Assembly (NCBI GenBank): GCA_900315145.1
Contig: OMYE01000010.1
Span: forward strand, 1-43,073
Length of the DNA stretch: 43,073 bases
Direction: 5' to 3'
Origin: an uncultured Pseudomonadota bacterium
GTDB taxonomy: Bacteria; Pseudomonadota; Gammaproteobacteria; Enterobacterales; Succinivibrionaceae
Shown: positions 27,586-36,464 of the stretch, piece after piece
Position numbering within the stretch: the first letter of the stretch is position 1
Layout: every line of letters starts with the position of its first letter
Notes under the pieces: generated by a model
Databases searched by the model: none
The model's input: the letters and a program-made list of their open reading frames with translations, nothing else
Told to the model about the DNA's origin: nothing
Position numbers and translations under genes: made by a program

Positions 27586-30500
27586 ATGTCAGATAGCAGG
27601 TTTGTTCATCTCTATGTCCATACTGATTATTCCATGTGTGACGGATTAATGGATGTCAAAAAGGTTGTTAATACAGCTAAAAATCTCGGTATGGATGCCG
27701 TTTCCATTACAGATTTAATGAACCAGTGTAATGCTGTTAAACTGTATGAATGCGGTATGGGTTCCGGGGTAAAGCCGATTTTCGGTATTGAACTCAATGT
27801 CTATGATGATACCAAAAAGAATGCCACGGAAAAGTTTTTTTTCAGAATAAAGCTTTATGCCATTAATCTTACCGGTTACCGCAATATTGTTGATTTGCAG
27901 TCATACGGTTATCAGCAGGGGGCACTTGATCATGTATTCAGGGTTAATCTCAGCTGGCTGAAAAAGTACAGTGACGGGGTTATCATGCTTTCAGGCGGTC
28001 TGAACGGTGATTTGGCCAAATTTCTGCTTGCCGGAAGGGAGGATCTTTATCAGAAACGTTTAAGCTATTACAAGGAGTGTTTTCCGAACAGGCTTTATTT
28101 TGAGATATCCCGTGCTGGGCTCCCTGATGAGGAGGAATACATCGGTATAGTTCTGCAGAAATCACTTGCGGATAATGTACCGGTTGTGGCGACTAATCCT
28201 GTTATGTTTGCTGTCAGAGAGGAGTTTGAGATACATCGTGTCAGAGTGGCCATTCAGGATAAGGTAACCATTCATAACAGCAAGTGGGTTCATCCGTATA
28301 CTGACAATATGTATATGCGTTCACCTGAGGAAATGTGTGAGCTTTTCAAGGATATTCCCGAGGCTGTGGAGAACACTTTGCAGATAGCCAGAAGATGTAA
28401 TGTTGAGCTGTCACTTGGTACCAATTATCTGCCAAAATTCCCTACAGGTGATTTATCCGATGCGGAGTATTTGAGAAAAGAGGCATATAAAGGTCTTGAT
28501 GAAAGACTAGCGGTGATTTATCCGGATGAAAAGGAAAGAGAAAAGAATAAACCGCGGTATCTTGAACGTCTAGAAATAGAGTTAAACGTAATCATAACCA
28601 TGGACTTCCCCGGATACTTCCTTATAGTGATGGACTTTATCCAGTGGTCAAAGAATAATAACATTCCGGTAGGTCCGGGGCGTGGTTCAGGTGCCGGCTC
28701 ATTGGTGGCTTATGCCATTAAAATTACAGATTTCGACCCTCTGCCTTATGATCTTCTCTTCGAAAGATTCCTTAATCCTGAACGTGTATCCATGCCGGAC
28801 TTCGACGTTGACTTCTGTATGGATAACCGCGGCAAGGTTATCGAATATGTTGCTTCAAAATATGGCAGAAACTCAGTATCACAGATTATTACCTTCGGTA
28901 CTCTGGCTGCCAAGGCGTCCGTAAAGAGTGTGTGCCGTGCTCTGGGAAAAAGCTATAGTTTCGGTGACAACTTATCCAAACTCATCATGACCAAACCGGA
29001 CGTCTCTTTAAAGGCGACTCTCGGACGGGATCCGAAGAAGGAGGAATACCGGGTACAGGAGTTTATCGATAAGTATGAAAATGATGAAGAGTACCGCTAT
29101 ATCATAGATATTGCCTTGAAACTTGAAGGTGTGACTACCTCTCATGGTAAGCATGCCGGCGGTGTGGTTATTTCACCGACAGTAATTTCTGATTTTGCTC
29201 CTCTTATGTGTGATGAGGAAGGTGGTGATTTTAAAACCCAGTTTGATAAGCATGACGTAGAAGAGGCTGGTCTTGTTAAATTCGACTTCCTGGGGTTGAG
29301 AACTCTTACGGTAATCCATTGGGCTGTTGATATGATTAATAAACGGTTGAAACAGCGTAATGAGGCAGCTGTGGATATTAGCAGAATCGATTTAAAGGAT
29401 GAACTCTCCTTTGAACTTCTGCGTTCAGCTGAAACCACGGCGGTGTTCCAGCTTGAATCCAACGGTATGAGAGAGCTTATTAAAAAAATGCAGCCTGACT
29501 GCTTTGAAGATATGATTGCTCTGGTGGCACTATACCGTCCCGGTCCTCTCGGTAGCGGCATGGTGGACAACTTCGTTGACCGTAAAAGAGGAAATGAACC
29601 AATAGCCTATCCGCATCCGGACTTTCAGCATGAGGATTTGAAGCCGGTACTGGGTCCGACATACGGTATTATCGTATATCAGGAACAGGTAATGCAGATT
29701 GTACAGGTGCTGGCAGGATACTCTCTCGGCAGCGCCGATATACTTCGCCGCGCTATGGGTAAAAAACAGCCTGAGGTTATGGCGAAGCACCGTGTTACCT
29801 ATGCTGAAGGTGTTGAGAAAAAGGGCATTATTTCTGTCGATAAGGCCATGAAAATTTTCGATCAGGTGGAAAAGTTCGCCATGTACGGCTTCAACAAGTC
29901 ACACTCTGCGGCCTATGCTCTGGTTACTCTGCAGACTCTTTGGCTGAAAGCTCACTATCCTGCCGAGTTTATGGCGGCCATGATGTCATCTGAAAAGGCC
30001 AATGCCGAAAAAATAGAAGTCTTTGTAAATGAATGCCGCCGTTTGAAGATTCCGGTAGATCCGCCAAACATTAATGAAGGGGAAACGTTCTTCATCGTAA
30101 ATGACCAGGGGCATATCGTATTCAGTCTGAGTGCTGTAAAAGGTGTGGGTGACCTGCCTGTGGAGGCGATTATGGCTGAAAGAAGAAACGGACCTTTTAA
30201 GAACATCTTTGATTTATGCCGTCGTGTGGATAACCGCCATCTATCAAGAAGAGTACTGGAGGCTCTGATTAAATCCGGGGCTCTCGATAAAATCGGTCCG
30301 AGCCGTAGTCCGAAGGACAGAAGTACACTGCTTTCCTCACTTGATCTGGCATTGAATCTTTGCAGTGCCTCATCCAAGGAAAAGCAGAGCGGCTATATTG
30401 ATATGTTTGCGGATGTAGCTGTGGAATTCAAGGATCCTGATTATCAGTTCAGCAGACCGTTCTCTGATCAGGAACTGCTTCAGGGTGAGGTGGAGACATT

Positions 30501-31122
30501 AGGACTCTACCTGACTATAGACCCGTTATCAAGATATCTGAGTGAAATAGATTATTTCCATGTAAGCAAGATATCTGCCGTGGTTCCTTCATACGGCGGT
30601 TTCGGTTCTGAGAGACCTGTGGCGACGGTGGCGGGGATACTGATAGAGCTGAAGCGCAGCGTTACCAGTAAGGGGGATCACCTTTTAAGAGGAGTAGTCA
30701 TGGATAACACCGGACGCATGGTGTTTACGCTGTGGCGTGATCAGATATCTAAATTCGAGGATAAGCTCTTTTTAAACACACTGGTGGTTGTTTCCGGAAG
30801 AATCGGTTACGATGAAAGAGAAAAAATGAAAAAGATCTTTATAGACCGGGTTGAAACCATTACCTCCATGAGAGAAAAGCTGGCTATGGCCATGAGACTT
30901 TATATAAAGACCTCACAGCTTGCGGACAGAAGTATTTTTGAAAAGGTGAAAAACATGGTTCAGGGGCAGAGGGGGAATGTCAGACTTGAACTTGCCATTG
31001 ATAACGGCAGTTCCATTATGTCCGTTCCTACCCAGTATTATGTTACCCCTGAGGACTCTCTCATTGATACATTGGAATATTATGTTAATAACAAGGTTGA
31101 AATGATTTATTCGGCAGAGTAA
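27586..31122 (+). CDS. dnaE: DNA polymerase III alpha subunit
   Basis: Replicative polymerase catalytic subunit. The ATG at 27586 (after GGGGG at six bases) gives 1178 aa beginning MSDSRFVHLYVHTDYSMCDG, matching E. coli; the 24 extra codons back to 27514 are not family-like. Domains in order: PHP (about 1-270), polymerase palm and thumb with GPGRGSGAGSLVAYA, catalytic Asp405 and Asp407 in MPDFDVDF, and Asp567 in VKFDFLGL; fingers with RRAMGKK and YGFNKSHSAAYA; helix-hairpin-helix and OB fold (about 1010-1110, RPVATVAGILIE). The internal clamp-binding motif, QADMF in E. coli, reads YIDMF here (about residue 945). Confidence 0.97.
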   Translation: MSDSRFVHLYVHTDYSMCDGLMDVKKVVNTAKNLGMDAVSITDLMNQCNAVKLYECGMGSGVKPIFGIELNVYDDTKKNATEKFFFRIKLYAINLTGYRNIVDLQSYGYQQGALDHVFRVNLSWLKKYSDGVIMLSGGLNGDLAKFLLAGREDLYQKRLSYYKECFPNRLYFEISRAGLPDEEEYIGIVLQKSLADNVPVVATNPVMFAVREEFEIHRVRVAIQDKVTIHNSKWVHPYTDNMYMRSPEEMCELFKDIPEAVENTLQIARRCNVELSLGTNYLPKFPTGDLSDAEYLRKEAYKGLDERLAVIYPDEKEREKNKPRYLERLEIELNVIITMDFPGYFLIVMDFIQWSKNNNIPVGPGRGSGAGSLVAYAIKITDFDPLPYDLLFERFLNPERVSMPDFDVDFCMDNRGKVIEYVASKYGRNSVSQIITFGTLAAKASVKSVCRALGKSYSFGDNLSKLIMTKPDVSLKATLGRDPKKEEYRVQEFIDKYENDEEYRYIIDIALKLEGVTTSHGKHAGGVVISPTVISDFAPLMCDEEGGDFKTQFDKHDVEEAGLVKFDFLGLRTLTVIHWAVDMINKRLKQRNEAAVDISRIDLKDELSFELLRSAETTAVFQLESNGMRELIKKMQPDCFEDMIALVALYRPGPLGSGMVDNFVDRKRGNEPIAYPHPDFQHEDLKPVLGPTYGIIVYQEQVMQIVQVLAGYSLGSADILRRAMGKKQPEVMAKHRVTYAEGVEKKGIISVDKAMKIFDQVEKFAMYGFNKSHSAAYALVTLQTLWLKAHYPAEFMAAMMSSEKANAEKIEVFVNECRRLKIPVDPPNINEGETFFIVNDQGHIVFSLSAVKGVGDLPVEAIMAERRNGPFKNIFDLCRRVDNRHLSRRVLEALIKSGALDKIGPSRSPKDRSTLLSSLDLALNLCSASSKEKQSGYIDMFADVAVEFKDPDYQFSRPFSDQELLQGEVETLGLYLTIDPLSRYLSEIDYFHVSKISAVVPSYGGFGSERPVATVAGILIELKRSVTSKGDHLLRGVVMDNTGRMVFTLWRDQISKFEDKLFLNTLVVVSGRIGYDEREKMKKIFIDRVETITSMREKLAMAMRLYIKTSQLADRSIFEKVKNMVQGQRGNVRLELAIDNGSSIMSVPTQYYVTPEDSLIDTLEYYVNNKVEMIYSAE

Positions 31123-31596
31123 AAACAATGAAGCTCCGGCTGACTCATGTTGAGGTAACGGACAGCGGGAGGGAGAAATTCCGTCAGCCTGTTTTACAGA
31201 AGTTTTGTGGTTAAATCCGGATTATTTAAGGCTGATGAAACAGGCATCAGGAGGATAATCATGGAGCCAGTTATTTCAGAGGATTCCAGATACTTCTACA
31301 GCCGTTAAAGTTAGGAGAGTGTCACATGGATGTATTAAGTGACATAAAAATGTCGAAATTCATGCCTGTTTAGTTTAAAATGATGTAATTTTAGATTTTT
31401 TTATTTTTAGGTACACCGTTTAGTTGTTCCATACAGAAATAAGCAGCCTTAAAATCCGGATATGCCTGCAAAAGCCGGCTTTTTTCCGGCGGATGCCGGA
31501 TTCGAGATTTGATATGATAACTAAAGGTCAGGGCTCTTATTAATTAGTTGAATATTCAGGTGTATATAATTCTCTTTAGAGATGAGGTATCGTGAT
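31123..31596. other. dnaE-accA intergenic region with inverted repeats
   Basis: No gene was recognised. GGCTGAC (31138-31144) pairs with GTCAGCC (31183-31189), followed by TGTTTT; this may be a weak dnaE terminator. AATCCGG (31453-31459) pairs with CCGGATT (31496-31502) and encloses GCCGG (31474-31478) / CCGGC (31486-31490) around a T6 loop. A TATAAT at 31565-31570 lies 26 bases before accA, without a recognisable -35 element. Confidence 0.5.
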
Positions 31597-32553
31597 ATGA
31601 ATATGGATTATCTTGATTTTGAACAGCCTATTGCTGAGATTTTAGCTCATATAGAGGAATTAAAGAAGGTTAGTACAAATATCGGTGATAGTCTGGACTT
31701 TACTGATCAAATTGAGTCAATGAAAAAGAAGCAGGTGGAGCTCACCACCAAGATCTTTTCCAATCTTGGTGCCTGGCAGATCTCCCAGCTTTCACGTCAT
31801 CCGTTAAGACCTTATACTCTGGATTATATTGAAAATATCTTCACTGATTTTGAAGAATTCCATGGTGACAGAGCTTATGCTGATGATAGTGCCATTGTTG
31901 GCGGTATTGCCCGTCTTGATGGTGAATCAGTTATGGTTATCGGTCATCAGAAGGGACGTGATGTTCAGCAGAGAACATTAAGAAATTTCGGTATGCCGAG
32001 ACCAGAAGGATACAGAAAGGCATTACGATTAATGCAGACTGCTGAAAGATTCAATCTGCCAATCATTACTTTTATTGATACTCCGGGGGCATATCCAGGT
32101 GTAGGTGCTGAGGAACGCGGGCAGGCTGAAGCCATTGCCAGAAATCTTAAGGTGATGAGTGCTTTGAGAGTGCCTATTGTCTGCACAGTAATCGGTGAAG
32201 GCGGTTCAGGCGGTGCTCTCGCTATCGGTGTAGGTGACAGAGTGAATATGTTGCAGTATTCTACTTATTCAGTAATATCTCCTGAAGGCTGCGCCTCTAT
32301 TTTATGGAAGAGTGCCGACAAGGCAAATCTGGCGGCTGAAGCGATGAACATTACAGCTACAGCTTTAAAGGAACTCAAGCTTATTGATAATATCGTTGAA
32401 GAGCCTCTCGGCGGTGCACACCGTGATTATCAGACCATGGCTGAAAATCTTAAGATGAGACTCGTGATGGATCTTACCCAGCTCAAAATGCAGTCAATGG
32501 ACCAGTTGCTTGAAAACCGTTATAAGAAGCTGATGTCCTTCGGCTACTGTTAA
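31597..32553 (+). CDS. accA: Acetyl-CoA carboxylase carboxyltransferase alpha subunit
   Basis: With AccD, transfers the carboxyl group from biotin carrier to acetyl-CoA to make malonyl-CoA. The ATG at 31597 gives [15 protein letters not shown], which aligns without gaps to the E. coli N-terminus, and has GAGGT at eight bases; an upstream ATG at 31582 is less likely. The 318 aa length is normal. Hallmarks: [52 protein letters not shown] and [16 protein letters not shown] (oxyanion and CoA-binding loops). It follows dnaE as in E. coli, but at a distance of about 475 bases. Confidence 0.97.
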   Translation: MNMDYLDFEQPIAEILAHIEELKKVSTNIGDSLDFTDQIESMKKKQVELTTKIFSNLGAWQISQLSRHPLRPYTLDYIENIFTDFEEFHGDRAYADDSAIVGGIARLDGESVMVIGHQKGRDVQQRTLRNFGMPRPEGYRKALRLMQTAERFNLPIITFIDTPGAYPGVGAEERGQAEAIARNLKVMSALRVPIVCTVIGEGGSGGALAIGVGDRVNMLQYSTYSVISPEGCASILWKSADKANLAAEAMNITATALKELKLIDNIVEEPLGGAHRDYQTMAENLKMRLVMDLTQLKMQSMDQLLENRYKKLMSFGYC

Positions 32554-32572
32554 TTCCTTACCTGTGTATATA

Positions 32573-32596
32573 TCATCAGGACGCTTTGCCTGATGA
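32573..32596 (+). terminator. Hairpin after accA, possible terminator
   Basis: Perfect eight-pair stem TCATCAGG (32573-32580) / CCTGATGA (32589-32596) with an eight-base loop, 20 bases after the stop. The next T run (from about 32605) is not adjacent, so termination efficiency is doubtful. Confidence 0.45.
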
Positions 32597-32611
32597 ATGT
32601 ATGATTTTTAA

Positions 32612-32680
32612 AAAGCTCTCATTCCAGCGGATTATGATAAATAAACAGTAATCCGGATTGCGGAAATAAATGAGAGCTTT
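32612..32680. repeat. Long inverted repeat between accA and tilS
   Basis: Perfect 12-base arms AAAGCTCTCATT (32612-32623) and AATGAGAGCTTT (32669-32680) enclose a second perfect pair, GGATTA (32629-32634) and TAATCC (32649-32654). On the minus strand the outer stem is followed by a short T run, on the plus strand by ATTATTTT, so it might act weakly in both directions. Confidence 0.65.
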
Positions 32681-32829
32681 ATTATTTTGGAGACTATCAA
32701 ATAATAGCTACTATTTTTAATTCTTTATTTGATATACAGATAACCGGAATTACGAGGTATTCCTTTTATCAGGAATTTTTGTTTGAATGAGAGACTCTCG
32801 GTTTTATTTAATTTACGTGGAAAAGACAA

Positions 32830-34293
32830 ATGCTTGGTGGTAATGATGAGGAATTGCGGCAGATTGCCGGTATAGCAGCCAAGGCTGATTTTTCAGCATG
32901 CGGAAAATGTCACTGGGTAGTGGCACTCAGCGGCGGAGCTGATTCCAGAATGCTGCTGCAGCTTGCAAGAGAAAACGCCGATGCATGTGAAGCATTGAGT
33001 CTTCAGGCGGTATATGTACATCATCATCTGCAGCAGGTGGCGGACGAATGGGCCATATTCTGCGGTAAAGAATGCCACTCTCTAGGGATAGAATATCATG
33101 TTGAACATGTGCAGGTTTCTCACGAGGGTTCTGTAGAGGCTAATGCCAGAGAGGCAAGATACAGGGCTCTGGCAAAATATGTGAATTCTCCTTATCATGT
33201 GCTATTCACTGCTCATCATGCTGATGATTTAATTGAAACAATGCTTATGGCTCTGGTACGGGGCTGCGGTATAACCGGAATAAGTGCTATTCCTCCGGTT
33301 CAGCCTTTTGCTTCGGGTAGACTGGTGCGCCCTATGCTTAATATCAGTAGGATTGAAGTTGAGCAGTACTGTCACGGGAGACACCTTTCTTTTGTGACCG
33401 ATCCTACCAACAGTGATACTAAATTTGATCGTAATTTTCTCCGTCATGAGGTGGTTCCGGTTATTAAACGTCGTTTTCCCCAGATTGTTACTGGGGCAGT
33501 GCGGGTTTCCGAGAATTTAAGAGATGATTTACAGCTTCTGGATGATTATCTTGCAGAGCTTATTGAAAACCTGGTTAATCACATTCGTTATGCCGGCCCC
33601 GGACTAAGTTTCCCTAAAGTTAATGAACTGGCGGAAAAAAAAGGCTCTGTTTACAAAGCCTCTCTTATACGCTATTTTTTAAAGAAATATTTCGGTATAA
33701 CAGTATCAAGAATTCAGCTTGCTGAAATAATGAAGTTTGCTGACTGCTCAAATGATGCTAAATCGTTTCTAAACGCCGGTGAATATGGAATATCAGTTTA
33801 CCGTAATCATTTGATAGTAGTTCCCGTAATTGATGAAAAAGACTTTGATGAACTTGTTATGCAGCCTGGTGATGCGGTTACTGTGGGAAAGGTGCGGATT
33901 TATCTTGATGAGTTGAATGACTGTGATGAGGCATTATATAGCGTACCGGATTCATCTGCTGTTGATTGCAGAGAGCAGCTTGAATTTGTAGAGGTTACTG
34001 ATTTTTATGATTTAGAGGATTTTCCGGAAGGAATACTGAAGATTCAGTTTCATCCGGCAGGTGCTCTGAAGCTGAAACCTCAAAGAAGGGCACACAGCCA
34101 GGTTTTGAAGCAGTTGTGGAAAGAGTACGGAGTACCTTTGTATGTGCGTATACTTCATCCGGTGATTTATAACGGTAATAATATCCCGGTAGCGGTTCAC
34201 GGGGTATTTAAAACGGAAAATTCCGGCAGACATTTTTCAGATGAAAAAAAACTTATCAGAAAACTGCGGCTTAAAATAGTATGTGGTTCATAG
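32830..34293 (+). CDS. tilS: tRNA(Ile)-lysidine synthetase
   Basis: Modifies C34 of the CAU-anticodon isoleucine tRNA with lysine, so that it reads AUA. The PP-loop ATP-binding motif SGGADS is at residues 34-39 in VVALSGGADSRMLL. Further family elements are YVHHHLQ, NAREARYRAL and FTAHHADDLIETMLMALVRG, then RPMLNISR and FVTDPTNSDTKFDRNFLRHEVVP. The C-terminal domain (about 390-487) includes FHPAGALKLKPQRRAHSQVLKQ and is the tRNA acceptor-binding part. At 487 aa it is about 55 residues longer than the E. coli enzyme. The ATG follows a weak GGA site. It is the last recognisable core gene before the recombinase island. Confidence 0.94.
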   Translation: MLGGNDEELRQIAGIAAKADFSACGKCHWVVALSGGADSRMLLQLARENADACEALSLQAVYVHHHLQQVADEWAIFCGKECHSLGIEYHVEHVQVSHEGSVEANAREARYRALAKYVNSPYHVLFTAHHADDLIETMLMALVRGCGITGISAIPPVQPFASGRLVRPMLNISRIEVEQYCHGRHLSFVTDPTNSDTKFDRNFLRHEVVPVIKRRFPQIVTGAVRVSENLRDDLQLLDDYLAELIENLVNHIRYAGPGLSFPKVNELAEKKGSVYKASLIRYFLKKYFGITVSRIQLAEIMKFADCSNDAKSFLNAGEYGISVYRNHLIVVPVIDEKDFDELVMQPGDAVTVGKVRIYLDELNDCDEALYSVPDSSAVDCREQLEFVEVTDFYDLEDFPEGILKIQFHPAGALKLKPQRRAHSQVLKQLWKEYGVPLYVRILHPVIYNGNNIPVAVHGVFKTENSGRHFSDEKKLIRKLRLKIVCGS

Positions 34294-34376
34294 GAAATAC
34301 CGCAGCAGGTGTGAAACTGAGGATGGATATTAAACTTGTCCGGTTACTCAGCCAAATAGAAGCTGTGTTTTTTTCC

Positions 34377-34466
34377 AAAAAAAACGGTCATCATAATATG
34401 GAATGATGACCGAAAACACGGAATGAAAAACAAAGATTAGTAAACATTACATCTTCGTTTCGCAGG
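34377..34466 (-). ncRNA. Candidate small RNA, copy A
   Basis: Minus-strand unit with no convincing ORF. A promoter-like pair lies at 34473-34501. The predicted start is near 34466. The 3' end is a perfect ten-pair hairpin (34385-34394 with 34403-34412, eight-base loop) followed on the minus strand by eight T (34384-34377). The same architecture recurs in copies B and C; similarity outside the promoter is low. A 19-codon frame overlapping the terminator (starting ATGTTTACT) lacks a good ribosome-binding site. I do not recognise an RNA family. Confidence 0.55.
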
Positions 34467-34472
34467 TATTAT

Positions 34473-34501
34473 ATTAGATACATGAATTTATAAAAAGTTC
34501 A
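34473..34501 (-). promoter_or_regulatory. Promoter of small RNA copy A
   Basis: On the minus strand: TGAACTTTT (34501-34493), 14 bases, then TCTAAT (34478-34473). Read as a sigma-70 promoter this is ATGAAC-18-TCTAAT with an AT-rich upstream stretch. The element and spacing are identical in three places in this region. Confidence 0.6.
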
Positions 34502-34850
34502 TTCAAATTCTAAAAAATTTTAATCAGTATAAACTAAAAGCAGTTATGTCATATATTAAATGTGAATAGTCTTTTATTTTTTTTGAGAAATATCGCATTT
34601 ATTCTTTGAAATATCCTCTTGTATGTAAATAAGATTGTGGGCAACCTGTTTTTAACCTATGAACTATATATGTAGAATAATGTCGTATTGTTCTGACAGG
34701 CAGCAATATAGCTAGTTTAAAGTATGGATATTTCTAAAAGGCATGAGTTATTAGAAACAGATGGATATTGCCGGAGTAATTAACATACTTATCTACATTG
34801 AATAGTTGTGAATATGTTGATATCTTTAATAAAAGATTTTTTCAAGGCAT
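34502..34850. other. AT-rich spacer between small RNA copies A and B
   Basis: About 350 bases without recognisable genes, repeats or hairpins of note. An isolated ATTAGA near 34750 lacks the partner element found in the three promoter copies. Confidence 0.5.
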
Positions 34851-34933
34851 AAAAAAAGCCACGGTTCCTGTTATAACCGTGGCCTGTGTAAAGCACTTAT
34901 ATGAAGGAGAAAAACAAGTTTAATTAGCTTAAC
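34851..34933 (-). ncRNA. Candidate small RNA, copy B
   Basis: Minus-strand unit of roughly 83 nt without an ATG-initiated frame. The promoter-like pair is at 34940-34968. The 3' end is a perfect nine-pair hairpin (34858-34866 with 34875-34883, eight-base loop) followed on the minus strand by seven T (34857-34851). Its body shares CTAATTAAAC and a CTTCAT-containing pyrimidine tract with copy C. It lies between copy A and the recombinase gene. Confidence 0.55.
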
Positions 34934-34939
34934 TTCTTT

Positions 34940-34968
34940 ATTAGATAGAAGATGATTAGAAAAGTTCA
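34940..34968 (-). promoter_or_regulatory. Promoter of small RNA copy B
   Basis: On the minus strand: TGAACTTTT (34968-34960), 14 bases, TCTAAT (34945-34940); the -35 reads TTGAAC, the best of the three copies. Confidence 0.6.
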
Positions 34969-35082
34969 AACTTATTTTTGATTATCTGAAAATTTTTACA
35001 AAAGGTAAAAAACTGCTGTTCACAATATCTGACTATGAGTCTATTAGGATAATTTCCTGTTTTAATTAATATTGAGGATTCA

Positions 35083-36225
35083 ATGAAAATGGTTGACGAT
35101 AAGAAGAGAATTTTAATAAGCGGAACCTTCAGTATTGAATTGACAAAGGATGAACTGGTTGAATTCTTGGAATTTCTAAATAAACGTAAAATTCATGTTG
35201 TGCTTAATAACCGGAACATTATGCAGGTTGATGATAAATATGATGATCTGACATTAAAAGACGCTATAAATATGTATTTTAAAGAAAAGAATCTGAAAAA
35301 ATGGACCATCAGAAACTATATCAGTTCATTCCGGGCGGTGTTTTCTAAATTGTGTGAAAACGGGATGGATAACTGGAGGAGTCTGAAGGTAAAAAGCATT
35401 GATTATGAATTCATCAGCAGATTCAGGATTCAGAGCTCAACTGATTATCAGTACTGCTATTCAGTTAATATTGTGTTCTCCTGGATGGAGAGGATGGAAA
35501 TAATCAGCAACAATCCTTTTTCGAAATATCTTTCGCAGATAACTAGATTTAAACATACTGTAAGACCGGCTCTTAACTGTGATGAGTGGATAGACAGGCA
35601 TCAGGCAAAAGAAGAAATTTCTTATTTTTTCAGCAGAATAAGGGGGATGATTAAGCCGGAACTGTACTATTTTTTAGTTCTGCATTTTATTCTGGCAACA
35701 AGGATAACTGAAACATTGAATTATATAGATGCTGTGAAGACTCAGTATAGGAAAAAACCGGAGATTACTGACGGCGTATATATTAAAACAAAATGTACCA
35801 GACAGGGAGATGCTGCTGATTTCAGAATACCTGTACCGTCATTTATTTACGAAATGGTGTTGAACTGCAGTGTTCTTTTTATGAGGTATAGACCGGGAAC
35901 TGTACTGGCTCTGTTCAGAAAAACCCTTGTGAAAAATTTTAAGAATGAATTCTGTCTGCATGGTACTAGAGCGATTTTCAGGACAACTATAGATTTTTTA
36001 ACAGAAGGGGAAAATTTTACGGATGATGCTAAGGAATGCTATATAAATCATAAAGTGGATTCATATGTGAAGAGTAGATATCATCGTAATGATTATTTTA
36101 TGGAGCGCATCAGAATGATGTGTATTTATGCCGGCTTTATTTATGAGTGTGCAGGATTTACTAAAGAAATCAAAAAACTGAGGTCATTCGAATCAGATTT
36201 CTTTAAAAGAGAGAATAAGGTGTGA
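35083..36225 (+). CDS. Tyrosine recombinase / integrase, P4-like catalytic domain
   Basis: Predicted DNA strand-exchange enzyme of 380 aa. The N-terminal ~55 residues are hydrophilic and unrecognised; about 57-155 resembles a SAM-like core-binding domain (LTLKDAINMYFKEKN, WTIRNYISSFRAVFSKL). The catalytic domain (about 165-345) shows Arg207 (FILATRITETLNY), a candidate Lys at 235 or 237, His293-x-x-Arg296 (LHGTRAIFR), His323 (YINHK) and nucleophile Tyr333 (KSRYHRNDYFMERIRMM). The last motif is like that of P4-type integrases, but the usual P4 N-terminal domain is absent. The ATG follows GAGG at seven bases. No tRNA target, att repeats or phage genes are adjacent. It is flanked by three small-RNA-like units on the opposite strand. 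Target and role are unknown. Confidence 0.85.
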   Translation: MKMVDDKKRILISGTFSIELTKDELVEFLEFLNKRKIHVVLNNRNIMQVDDKYDDLTLKDAINMYFKEKNLKKWTIRNYISSFRAVFSKLCENGMDNWRSLKVKSIDYEFISRFRIQSSTDYQYCYSVNIVFSWMERMEIISNNPFSKYLSQITRFKHTVRPALNCDEWIDRHQAKEEISYFFSRIRGMIKPELYYFLVLHFILATRITETLNYIDAVKTQYRKKPEITDGVYIKTKCTRQGDAADFRIPVPSFIYEMVLNCSVLFMRYRPGTVLALFRKTLVKNFKNEFCLHGTRAIFRTTIDFLTEGENFTDDAKECYINHKVDSYVKSRYHRNDYFMERIRMMCIYAGFIYECAGFTKEIKKLRSFESDFFKRENKV

Positions 36226-36385
36226 TTGGAATTGTATATGGTTAGTTTGACTTATAGGTGTATTTATATGGTCGGACAGGGAAGTCTAAAATTATAAATT
36301 ATTTGTCTGAGGCAGATTAATTCTTCTGAGTAGCATCATTCATGTTCGCAGAGAGTGTAGTTATGTCCATTATACTGCAGTAAAA

Positions 36386-36458
36386 ATAAAAAACTCGCCT
36401 TATAAAGTGCTAAAGCGAGTTAAGAAAGATATTATTATGAAGAAGAGCTTGCGTGCTC
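36386..36458 (-). ncRNA. Candidate small RNA, copy C
   Basis: Minus-strand unit of about 73 nt on the far side of the recombinase gene. The promoter-like pair is at 36465-36493. The 3' end is an 11-pair hairpin (36388-36402 region with 36411-36421; AACTCGCTTTA / TAAGGCGAGTT on the minus strand, one wobble, eight-base loop) followed by TTTT-rich sequence. There is no coding frame on this strand. Confidence 0.55.
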
Positions 36459-36464
36459 TGTTTA

